Shown: piece by piece, positions 1-5,557 of the stretch
Layout of the letters: each line of letters starts with the position of its first letter
Numbering within the stretch: position 1 is the stretch's first letter
Assembly: GCA_030620255.1 (NCBI GenBank)
Contig: JAUXFB010000037.1
Span: 1-8,469, forward strand
Direction of reading: 5' to 3'
DNA: 8,469 nt
Source of the DNA: Candidatus Aminicenantota bacterium
Lineage (GTDB): Bacteria > Acidobacteriota > Aminicenantia > UBA2199
Translations under genes and position numbers: made by a program
Notes under the pieces: model-generated
What the model was told of the DNA's origin: nothing
Seen by the model: the letters and a program-made list of their open reading frames with translations, nothing else
The model's database searches: none

Positions 1-875
1 ACTCAGATATTGTTGGGAAATCTCTTGGAGAGATCTCAAAACTCTATTCCCTTAGCAATGTGAGAATAGTGGTTATTGAAAGAGGGGTCAAGGCCCATAT
101 ACCGAGGGGGGATTTTATAGTTAAAGAGAATGACAAGTTTTTTGTTGTTTCAGACAGGAAACACCTTAAAGATATATTTAAAATGACCGGATATAACGGA
201 GGAGAAAAAACCAAGAATATCATGATTCACGGCAAGGGAAAGCTGGTTGAAACAATAGGACTCAAGCTTGAAAACAGAGGAGGGTTCAATATAAAGATCA
301 TTACTGAGGATGAAAACCGGGCTGAACATTTTTCCGAGACTCTTACCAATAGTTTGATAGTTCACTGTGAAGCTACAGATATAAATATTCTTGCAGCTGA
401 AGGTATAATTGAGATGGATTTTTTTCTTGCTCTAACCGAAAATGATGAGACAAATATTGTAACCTCTCTACTCGCTAACCATTTAAAAGTAAACAAAACG
501 ATCACAAGGATCGAAAAGACAGATTATATCCCGATAACCAAAACCATTGGCCTATCCAGATGTGTCAATAGCTCGATCTCCACATCAAACGCGATAATGA
601 GATTTGTCAAACATGGTAAGGTACTTTCCTCTTCAACCCTGAAAGGAACTAATGTGGTAATGATAACATTCCAGGTGTCAACGGATTCAAAATACGTTGA
701 TATTCCACTTTATGAACTACAGGAAAAGATTCCAAAAGACTCAATAATCGGAGTTATTTACCGGGACTCAAAACCTATTGTGCCCTCTGGAAGCGATATT
801 ATAAAACCTGGAGACGAAATCACAGTTTTTTCTGAAAAAACCTTCCTCAGCAAGGTTGAAAAGATGTTCGGATAG
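1..875 (+). CDS. trkA: TrkA, potassium uptake regulatory subunit (5' partial)
   Basis: This is the C-terminal part of TrkA, the cytoplasmic nucleotide-binding subunit that gates the TrkH potassium channel. The reading frame is open from position 3 and runs off the left edge, so the GTG at 60 is an internal codon and not a start. About 290 residues are present out of the roughly 450 usual for TrkA. They comprise the end of the first RCK C-terminal domain (IVGKSLGEI, then VVIERG and IPRGD), a second Rossmann/RCK_N domain (IMIHGKG, then TDINILAAEGI and LTENDETNIVTSLLA) and a final RCK_C domain ending in KPGDEITVFS. In the second Rossmann domain the glycine loop reads GKGKLV rather than GxGxxG, and the usual HGDGTD reads HCEATD, so nucleotide binding there may be weakened. 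trkH follows after 8 bases, as expected for a trkAH operon. The identification rests on the motif order and on that neighbour. Confidence 0.93.
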   Translation, partial: SDIVGKSLGEISKLYSLSNVRIVVIERGVKAHIPRGDFIVKENDKFFVVSDRKHLKDIFKMTGYNGGEKTKNIMIHGKGKLVETIGLKLENRGGFNIKIITEDENRAEHFSETLTNSLIVHCEATDINILAAEGIIEMDFFLALTENDETNIVTSLLANHLKVNKTITRIEKTDYIPITKTIGLSRCVNSSISTSNAIMRFVKHGKVLSSSTLKGTNVVMITFQVSTDSKYVDIPLYELQEKIPKDSIIGVIYRDSKPIVPSGSDIIKPGDEITVFSEKTFLSKVEKMFG

Positions 876-883
876 AACTCCGT

Positions 884-2344
884 ATGCTTAAAACCCTAAA
901 TATCAGTTCAGTCTTCCACATTTTAGGATACTTGATTCTACTTATAGGAATAATGCAATTACTGCCTCTGGGAATATCCTTACTCTATAAAGACAGCAGT
1001 TCAACAGGCATAATAATATCAATTGTATTAAGTATTCTGTCTGGACTATTAATAATCAGGTTTACAAAAAAAGAGAGTGAGTTAAGCCTCAGAGACGGTT
1101 TTTTAGTAGTAGGACTGGCATGGCTTTTTATGGCCCTCTACGGGGCATTACCTTATTTTTTCAGTGGAAGCATAACCTCTTTTACCGATTCTTTTTTTGA
1201 ATCAATGTCCGGTTTTACAACAACCGGAGCTTCTATCCTGACAGACATAGAAGCTATGCCCAAAGGTCTGTTGTTCTGGAGGGCATTTACCCAATGGATA
1301 GGGGGAATGGGAATTATAGTTTTATCTCTTGCTATACTACCTATGCTTGGAATCGGAGGTATGCAGTTGTTCAAAGCAGAAGTTCCGGGGCCTACTGCAG
1401 ACAAACTAACCCCGAGGGTTAAAAACACCGCAAAAATATTGTGGATCGTATACTTTGGAATTACCTTTGTTGAGGTGGTTTTTCTGTTATTTGGAGGGAT
1501 GGGCCTTTTTGATGCTACCTGTCACTCCTTTGCTAATATGGCAACAGGCGGTTTCAGTACAAAAAATGCTTCGATAAAAGCTTTTAATTCATCATATATC
1601 GATATTGTTATAACAACATTTATGTTTATAGCCGGTGCAAATTTTGCACTACATTACAAATTTTTAGTAGGAAAGTTCAACTCCTACTGGAAGGATTTTG
1701 AATTTAAGACCTATCTCTTTATTTCTCTGGGGGTCACTTTTATAATAACTTTCAGCAATCATCTGTCCGGAATTTTCTCCTCAGTTTTTGAATCTTTGAA
1801 ATATGGGATATTTCAGACAATATCAATTGGAACAACAACCGGATTCGTAACGTCAGATTATGAGAAATGGACATCACTCTCTCAGATACTTATTTTCCTG
1901 CTTATGTTTATAGGTGGTTCTGCCGGAAGTACCGGAGGCGGAATGAAAGTAATAAGACTTATAGTAATAATTAAACACGGTATTATCGAGTTAAAGAAGA
2001 TGCTGCATCCCAATGCTGTAATTCCTTTGAAAGTAGGCAAACGCATCATACCAAAAGAGATTACCTATTCAATAATTGGTTTCTTCCTGCTTTATATTGG
2101 CCTTTTTGTTTTCATATCGATATTTATGACCATTTTAGGACTGGATATTTTAACAGCAGCAGGTGCCTCGGCATCCTGCCTTGGAAACATAGGTCCTGGC
2201 CTCGGCAATGTTGGGCCCACACACAACTTTGCTTTCATTCCTGACATCGGAAAATGGGTTCTCTCATTAAGCATGATGGTGGGAAGGCTTGAGATTTATA
2301 CCATTCTGATAATCTTAACCGGAGGATTCTGGCGGAATAGGTGA
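884..2344 (+). CDS. trkH: TrkH, potassium-translocating membrane subunit
   Basis: This is the integral membrane pore of the Trk potassium uptake system, 486 residues long, close to the usual 480-500. It has the four pore-loop repeats of the TrkH/KtrB family, each with its selectivity-filter glycine: TTTGAS (about 112-117), ATGGFS (220-225), IGTTTGF (315-321) and CLGNIGP (432-438). The family signature GGSAGSTGGGMK lies at 344-355. The C-terminus GRLEIYTILIIL...FW is typical of full-length TrkH. Multiple hydrophobic segments flank each pore loop. The start at 884 lies 8 bases after trkA and has no strong Shine-Dalgarno sequence, so translation may be coupled to trkA. No frame damage is visible. 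The gene is distinctly richer in G+C than the genes downstream; one 60-base line near its end (2161-2220) is about 62% G+C. Confidence 0.97.
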   Translation: MLKTLNISSVFHILGYLILLIGIMQLLPLGISLLYKDSSSTGIIISIVLSILSGLLIIRFTKKESELSLRDGFLVVGLAWLFMALYGALPYFFSGSITSFTDSFFESMSGFTTTGASILTDIEAMPKGLLFWRAFTQWIGGMGIIVLSLAILPMLGIGGMQLFKAEVPGPTADKLTPRVKNTAKILWIVYFGITFVEVVFLLFGGMGLFDATCHSFANMATGGFSTKNASIKAFNSSYIDIVITTFMFIAGANFALHYKFLVGKFNSYWKDFEFKTYLFISLGVTFIITFSNHLSGIFSSVFESLKYGIFQTISIGTTTGFVTSDYEKWTSLSQILIFLLMFIGGSAGSTGGGMKVIRLIVIIKHGIIELKKMLHPNAVIPLKVGKRIIPKEITYSIIGFFLLYIGLFVFISIFMTILGLDILTAAGASASCLGNIGPGLGNVGPTHNFAFIPDIGKWVLSLSMMVGRLEIYTILIILTGGFWRNR

Positions 2345-2353
2345 GGATTATAT

Positions 2354-3448
2354 ATGAATAATAAAACCAGTGATTTAAAAAAGTTTTACAAAAAGAATTT
2401 GGATCATTTAAATTCAGTTTACCTTACTTTTAAGGATAAAAATATTTCTGATTATCTGCATAAGATCCAGAATTCTATTGAAAAAAGAATATTTACAGTA
2501 AGGCGATTCAGAGATTATTTATATGATATTTACTATTATCCTGATAAGAACTATGAAATGGCAAATAAATCTATAGATAGGAGAGCTCTGGGAAACAAGG
2601 TAGGTTTAGTTCTTTCCGGTGGTGGTGCAAGAGGAATATCACATCTTGGAGTTTTAAAAATATTGGAAAAATATGATATAAAACCTGCATTTATTATTGG
2701 AACTTCTGTTGGATCTGTTGTTGGTGCAATGTACAGCGCAGGGGTTTTTGCTGATGAGATGTTTGATATTTACAAGAAAGAGAAGGAGATGTTTTCCAAA
2801 CTGTCCCATTATAAATATTTTACTCAGAAAAAGAAAACTGAAACATTGAGGGCAATTTTAAAAAAGTATCTTCCTGTAAAAAATCTGGAAGATACAAAAA
2901 TACCATTCTTTATAAATGCAACTGATGTAAAGCATTGTGAAAGGATAATTTTTTCAACCGGGTCTCTTGTAGACCTTATTCTGGCTTCATCAGCAATTCC
3001 TTTTTTATTTGAACCAATAACTTATGAGGATTATATTCTTGTGGATGGTGGAGTAAATGATAATTATTGTGTGGATGTAGCAAGGATTATTAATAAAAAT
3101 AATTTTTCAAATGAATTGAAAATAATTATTTCTGATGTTTCTGCAGCAACTGATATTACATCATCTATAACTACTCCAAATTTTCTTTTAAATCTATCAA
3201 AGGAATTTACTGAAACTATTAAACTTATTGGCTGGGAGAAATATCCTGTACGTGATAAAAAGGATGCTCTTTCCATTATAAATAATCTTCTTTTCCTGCT
3301 TAAAAAAAGAGGAGGACTTGCTCCTGATGTAATAGAGAATGAGTTTATTATAACACCTCTGCTTGAGAAAATGAACGTATTTGATTTCAAAAAATATATC
3401 TGGGCTTATGAAAAAGGGGTTGAAACAGCCCAAATGGTATTAAAGTAA
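2354..3448 (+). CDS. Patatin-like phospholipase (RssA-type acyl hydrolase)
   Basis: This 364-residue protein has the complete patatin catalytic apparatus. The oxyanion-hole loop GGGARG lies at about 89-94, the nucleophile elbow GTSVGS has Ser118, and the catalytic Asp231 sits in DGG (231-233), preceded by ASSAIPFLFEP, the usual context in bacterial patatins. The family hydrolyses acyl ester bonds of phospholipids or other lipids through a Ser-Asp dyad; the substrate here is unknown. Residues 1-80 form a charged, probably helical extension before the core, rich in Tyr, Lys and Arg. There is no signal peptide, so it probably acts in the cytoplasm or at the inner membrane face. The ATG at 2354 follows GAGG (2343-2346) with 7-base spacing and starts only 9 bases after trkH, suggesting co-transcription. 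Its base composition is much more AT-rich than trkH. A functional link to potassium uptake is only inferred from adjacency. Confidence 0.92.
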   Translation: MNNKTSDLKKFYKKNLDHLNSVYLTFKDKNISDYLHKIQNSIEKRIFTVRRFRDYLYDIYYYPDKNYEMANKSIDRRALGNKVGLVLSGGGARGISHLGVLKILEKYDIKPAFIIGTSVGSVVGAMYSAGVFADEMFDIYKKEKEMFSKLSHYKYFTQKKKTETLRAILKKYLPVKNLEDTKIPFFINATDVKHCERIIFSTGSLVDLILASSAIPFLFEPITYEDYILVDGGVNDNYCVDVARIINKNNFSNELKIIISDVSAATDITSSITTPNFLLNLSKEFTETIKLIGWEKYPVRDKKDALSIINNLLFLLKKRGGLAPDVIENEFIITPLLEKMNVFDFKKYIWAYEKGVETAQMVLK

Positions 3449-3450
3449 AA

Positions 3451-3481
3451 AATTATAAAAGGGTTCTCATTTTTTATAATT
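3451..3481 (+). terminator. AT-only inverted repeat after the patatin gene, possible weak terminator
   Basis: AATTATAAAA (3451-3460) and TTTTATAATT (3472-3481) are perfect 10-base complements around a short loop, beginning 2 bases after the stop codon. The A-run on one side and T-run on the other resemble a bidirectional terminator. The stem has no G-C pairs, so termination strength is doubtful. Its position between a finished operon and a strong promoter supports a boundary role. Confidence 0.35.
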
Positions 3482-3509
3482 AATTCAAATATTTTTATTT
3501 ATATTTTTA

Positions 3510-3540
3510 TTGACATATGAGTGAAAATATATTATATAAT
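3510..3540 (+). promoter_or_regulatory. Sigma70-type promoter of the NifX/MinD operon
   Basis: A perfect -35 box TTGACA lies at 3510-3515. Two -10 candidates overlap: TATATA at 3533-3538 with the ideal 17-base spacer, and a perfect TATAAT at 3535-3540 with a 19-base spacer. Transcription would begin near 3545-3548, directly in front of the palindrome at 3550-3568. This is the best promoter match I found in the window, and it sits in the longest intergenic gap. Confidence 0.7.
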
Positions 3541-3549
3541 ATTATTAAC

Positions 3550-3568
3550 AATGAAAATCATTTTCATT
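3550..3568 (+). promoter_or_regulatory. Perfect 9-1-9 palindrome, putative Fur box (operator)
   Basis: AATGAAAATCATTTTCATT is a perfect inverted repeat of two 9-base arms around one C. Against the 7-1-7 Fur consensus TGATAATNATTATCA it matches 12 of 14 defined bases. It keeps the G/C pair at the second arm position that separates Fur boxes from PerR boxes, which have T/A there. It lies just downstream of the predicted transcription start and abuts the Shine-Dalgarno sequence, a position suited to repression. A Fur-family gene closes the same operon (6860-7333), which supports the call. Confidence 0.8.
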
Positions 3569-3575
3569 AAGGAGG
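3569..3575 (+). promoter_or_regulatory. Strong Shine-Dalgarno that fixes the DUF5320 start
   Basis: AAGGAGG ends 5 bases before the ATG at 3581. It shows that translation starts there and not at an in-frame GTG at 3521, which would place coding sequence over the -10 box and the Fur-type palindrome. Confidence 0.85.
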
Positions 3576-3580
3576 TAAAA

Positions 3581-3904
3581 ATGCCAAGAGGTGATAGAAC
3601 TGGTCCAAGAGGTTTTGGCCCAGGAACAGGTAGAAGAATGGGTTATTGTTATGGTTATGATAGCCCGGGTTATTTAAGAGGATTTGGTAGAGGAATGGGG
3701 TTTGGATTTGGTAGAGGAATGGGACGTGGATTTGGTGGAGGTTATGGATTTGACCCTTTTGTAGATTATGGTTATGGTGCTCCTCAAACTTATGATTATA
3801 GTCCAGATCAGGAAAAAGAATATTTGAAAAACCAGGTATCAGAAATGGAAAAGACAATTGAGAGTTTGAAAAAGAGAATGAGTGAAATTGATAAAAAAAA
3901 GTGA
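3581..3904 (+). CDS. DUF5320-type Gly/Arg-rich small protein with C-terminal coiled coil
   Basis: This 107-residue protein begins MPRGDRTGPRGFGPGTGRR, followed by GYC. That is the hallmark N-terminus of the DUF5320 family, which often accompanies NifX/MinD cofactor genes in anaerobes; the molecular function of the family is unknown to me. Residues 34-57 are three tandem eight-residue units (GFGRGMGF, GFGRGMGR, GFGGGYGF), followed by a Gly/Tyr/Asp-rich linker. Residues about 78-107 (EKEYLKNQVSEMEKTIESL, then KKRMSEIDKKK) form a likely coiled coil for oligomerisation. The only cysteine is Cys23. The ATG at 3581 is chosen because AAGGAGG precedes it at ideal distance and the M-P-R-G start matches the family. 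It is the first gene of the operon, directly under the putative Fur operator. Its end overlaps the next gene by 23 bases within an eight-A run, raising the possibility of a frameshift fusion. Confidence 0.85.
   Translation: MPRGDRTGPRGFGPGTGRRMGYCYGYDSPGYLRGFGRGMGFGFGRGMGRGFGGGYGFDPFVDYGYGAPQTYDYSPDQEKEYLKNQVSEMEKTIESLKKRMSEIDKKK
3680..3751 (+). repeat. 24-bp tandem repeat, three units, inside the DUF5320 gene
   Basis: Units begin at 3680, 3704 and 3728. The first 20 bases of units one and two are identical (GGATTTGGTAGAGGAATGGG). Unit three matches 13 of the first 14 bases and then diverges. The period is a multiple of three, so each unit encodes eight residues of a GFGxGxGx pattern. This looks like local duplication within a low-complexity domain. 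Confidence 0.85.
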
Positions 3905-4169
3905 AGTTAATAAAAAAGAAGGAAATATTATAGAGGTATTTGAAGCGGAGCTTATTGACGATAAAGCAGTTGAATTAAAAAAAACTGATTTAAGCCAGAG
4001 AGAAAAGCCTGAATCTTCGGCTTATACTTTTGGAAAAATTGTAGGTTATGTAGGATCCTTTTTGCTTGGAATGTTAAGAAATAAAAATACTTTTGGATCA
4101 AATGAAAGAATAGAAGGAAGGGGTATGAGAAGAGGAAACAAAGGGAAAAGAAGAGGGAGGAATAGGTAA
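3882..4169 (+). CDS. Unrecognised small basic protein with a short hydrophobic segment
   Basis: I do not recognise this 95-residue protein. Residues 1-48 are charged and polar, including EVFEAELIDDKAVELKK. Residues about 50-65 (FGKIVGYVGSFLLGML) are a short hydrophobic or amphipathic stretch that could touch a membrane. The tail (about 76-95) is rich in Arg, Gly and Lys (RGMRRGNKGKRRGRNR) and could bind nucleic acid or an acidic partner. The best start is GTG at 3882, with AAAGAG about 5 bases upstream; TTG at 3888 is an alternative. It overlaps the DUF5320 gene by 23 bases in the +1 frame. Losing one A from the A8 run (3893-3900) would join the two frames, so it may be made as an extension of the upstream protein. 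The next gene starts 3 bases after its stop, so it is embedded in the operon and is unlikely to be spurious. Confidence 0.65.
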   Translation: MKLIKKSEVNKKEGNIIEVFEAELIDDKAVELKKTDLSQREKPESSAYTFGKIVGYVGSFLLGMLRNKNTFGSNERIEGRGMRRGNKGKRRGRNR

Positions 4170-4172
4170 ATT

Positions 4173-4367
4173 ATGTCAGATGTAAGAGGAAAAGGAATGG
4201 GACCAGCTGGAACCTGTGTTTGTTTGAAATGTGGTTATTCTATTTCAAAAAGACGGGGGGTTCCCTGCTTGGATGAAAAATGTCCTAAGTGTGGAGCTGC
4301 ATTAGTTCGTAAAGGTGGCGACCATTATTTTAATGCAAATAAAACAAAAAATAGGAGAACAGAATGA
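4173..4367 (+). CDS. Small zinc-ribbon/rubredoxin-like protein with six cysteines
   Basis: This 64-residue protein has six cysteines: Cys15, Cys17 and Cys20 in CVCLKC, Cys32, and Cys37 and Cys40 in CPKC. The two CxxC knuckles (17-20 and 37-40), each followed by Gly, form a standard zinc-ribbon or rubredoxin-like site for Zn or Fe. Cys15 and Cys32 are extra. The N-terminus RGKGMGPAGT echoes the Gly/Arg/Pro motifs of the upstream DUF5320 protein. The exact role is unknown; binding metal, or docking to the neighbouring cofactor proteins, is an inference. The start ATG is at 4173, with AGG (4164-4166) upstream. The stop overlaps the start of the next gene as ATGA (4364-4367), implying translational coupling with the NifX-like protein. 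Confidence 0.82.
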   Translation: MSDVRGKGMGPAGTCVCLKCGYSISKRRGVPCLDEKCPKCGAALVRKGGDHYFNANKTKNRRTE

Positions 4368-4687
4368 AAGCATTTATTCCTGTTGAAAAAAATGAGGGGA
4401 TTGATTCAAAGCTCGATAATAGGTTTGCAAGAGCCGGTTATTTTGTAGTTTATGATATGGAATCGGATAAAATTTTATCTATTGAAGAAAATAGATTCAA
4501 AAATGGAGCTCATGGTGTTGGCATAGAAACTGGCAATTATGTGATTAAGAGTGGTTGTAAGCTGGCAATAGGACCAAGACTTGGCCCCAAAGCAGAGAAT
4601 ATTTTAAGAGCTGGGAATGTAGAGTTTTATATTGCTGAAAACTGTACAGTAAAAGAGGCAATTGAAAGATATAGAGCAAAATCATAA
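4364..4687 (+). CDS. NifX/NifB-type dinitrogenase cofactor-binding domain protein (first copy)
   Basis: This 107-residue single-domain protein belongs to the NifX/NifY/VnfX/NifB C-terminal domain superfamily, the RNase H-like fold of the iron-molybdenum cofactor carriers and of the orange protein (ORP). Characteristic segments are MKAFIPVE at the N-terminus, the NRFARAGYFVVYD segment (19-31), where relatives have RFGRAPYF, and AIGPRLGPKAENILRAGNVEFY (68-89). It lacks the His-Phe-Gly motif and the C-terminal Cys-x-His present in the second copy at 6495; its only cysteines are Cys65 and Cys94. The start is supported by AGGAG (4353-4357) at 6-base spacing and by the ATGA overlap with the zinc-ribbon gene. 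No nitrogenase gene is visible, so involvement in nitrogen fixation is not implied; it more likely carries a metal cluster for another protein. Confidence 0.88.
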   Translation: MKAFIPVEKNEGIDSKLDNRFARAGYFVVYDMESDKILSIEENRFKNGAHGVGIETGNYVIKSGCKLAIGPRLGPKAENILRAGNVEFYIAENCTVKEAIERYRAKS

Positions 4688-4708
4688 ATATAATAGCATA
4701 AAGAAATA

Positions 4709-5557
4709 ATGTTTATTGCAGTTGCTTCGGGAAAAGGGGGTACAGGGAAAACTATTGTATCTACTTCTCTTGCACTTGTTGCTAAAAATTGTACTTATAT
4801 TGACCTGGATGTTGAGGAACCGAATGGTTATGTCTTATTAAAACCTGAAATTGAAAAAGAGATCCCTTTTAATTTGAGAGTTCCGAAAATTGATGAACAA
4901 GTTTGTACATTTTGTGGAAAATGTGCTGATGCGTGTGTTTATAATGCTCTCTCAATTATTCCTCATTTAAAAAAGACTCTCTTTTATCCAGATCTATGTC
5001 ATTCCTGTGGCCATTGTACATATGTATGCCCTGTTAATGGAGCAATAGAAGAAGTTAACAGGGAAATAGGAAAAATAAGATCAGGAAGATCAGGAGTGGT
5101 CAAGTTTATTGAGGGGAGAATAGATGTTGGTGTGATTTCAGGAGTTCCAATAATTAGCTGGATTGTAAATAATTATATAGATTCTAATGAAATAAATATT
5201 GTAGACTCATCACCAGGAACATCATGTCCTGTGGTTGAAAGTGTAAAGAAGAGTGATTATATTTTACTTGTTACTGAACCCACACCATTTGGTTTGAGTG
5301 ATTTAAAGTTAACTGTTGAAATTGCTAAGGATATGGGTAAAAAAGTAGGCATAATTGTAAATAAGGATACTGGTATAAAAATTATTGATGTTTATGCAAA
5401 AGAGGTTAATGTTCCAATTTTACTGAAAATTCCCTATTCTATTGAGATTCAAAAATCATATTCAAAGGGGATTCCATTGATAGAAGCTATGCCAGAAATG
5501 AAAGTAAAATTCGTTGAATTAATTGACAAAATTTTATGTGAAAATGAAAAAAACTAA
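4709..5557 (+). CDS. MinD/Mrp-type P-loop ATPase with inserted two-cluster ferredoxin domain (first copy)
   Basis: This 282-residue ATPase carries the deviant Walker A motif SGKGGTGKT (7-15, with Lys9 and Lys14) of the MinD/Mrp/NifH class, the switch segment IDLDVEEPNG and the DSSPGTSCP region (166-174). Inserted at about 60-115 is a bacterial ferredoxin domain with two [4Fe-4S] motifs. Cys66, 69, 72 and 76 form the first, and Cys97, 100, 103 and 107 the second. The first motif ends in CV rather than CP. Proteins of this design occur in pairs beside NifX-like proteins and in ORP loci, where they are thought to couple ATP hydrolysis to metal-cluster or electron transfer. The start at 4709 has only a weak AAAG upstream, and a stop codon in frame at 4694-4696 rules out a much longer protein. 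The gene end overlaps the next gene by 14 bases. Confidence 0.92.
   Translation: MFIAVASGKGGTGKTIVSTSLALVAKNCTYIDLDVEEPNGYVLLKPEIEKEIPFNLRVPKIDEQVCTFCGKCADACVYNALSIIPHLKKTLFYPDLCHSCGHCTYVCPVNGAIEEVNREIGKIRSGRSGVVKFIEGRIDVGVISGVPIISWIVNNYIDSNEINIVDSSPGTSCPVVESVKKSDYILLVTEPTPFGLSDLKLTVEIAKDMGKKVGIIVNKDTGIKIIDVYAKEVNVPILLKIPYSIEIQKSYSKGIPLIEAMPEMKVKFVELIDKILCENEKN

Noticed and set aside
60..62. GTG as the start of a short TrkA
   Set aside because: The frame is open back to position 3 and encodes recognisable TrkA sequence before the GTG, so the gene is merely cut by the window edge.
150..365. Minus-strand 71-codon frame within trkA
   Set aside because: It is opposite the conserved second Rossmann domain of TrkA, with no sign of independent coding.
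1153..1428. Minus-strand open frames inside trkH and the patatin gene (also 2092-2274, 3064-3390 and 3197-3433)
   Set aside because: All lie opposite well-conserved coding sequence with recognised motifs, and none shows a ribosome binding site or a family resemblance.
3567..3857. His/Asn/Leu-rich open frame on the minus strand
   Set aside because: It is the antisense image of the Gly/Arg-rich repeat gene. It has no ribosome binding site and its composition is a by-product of the repeats.
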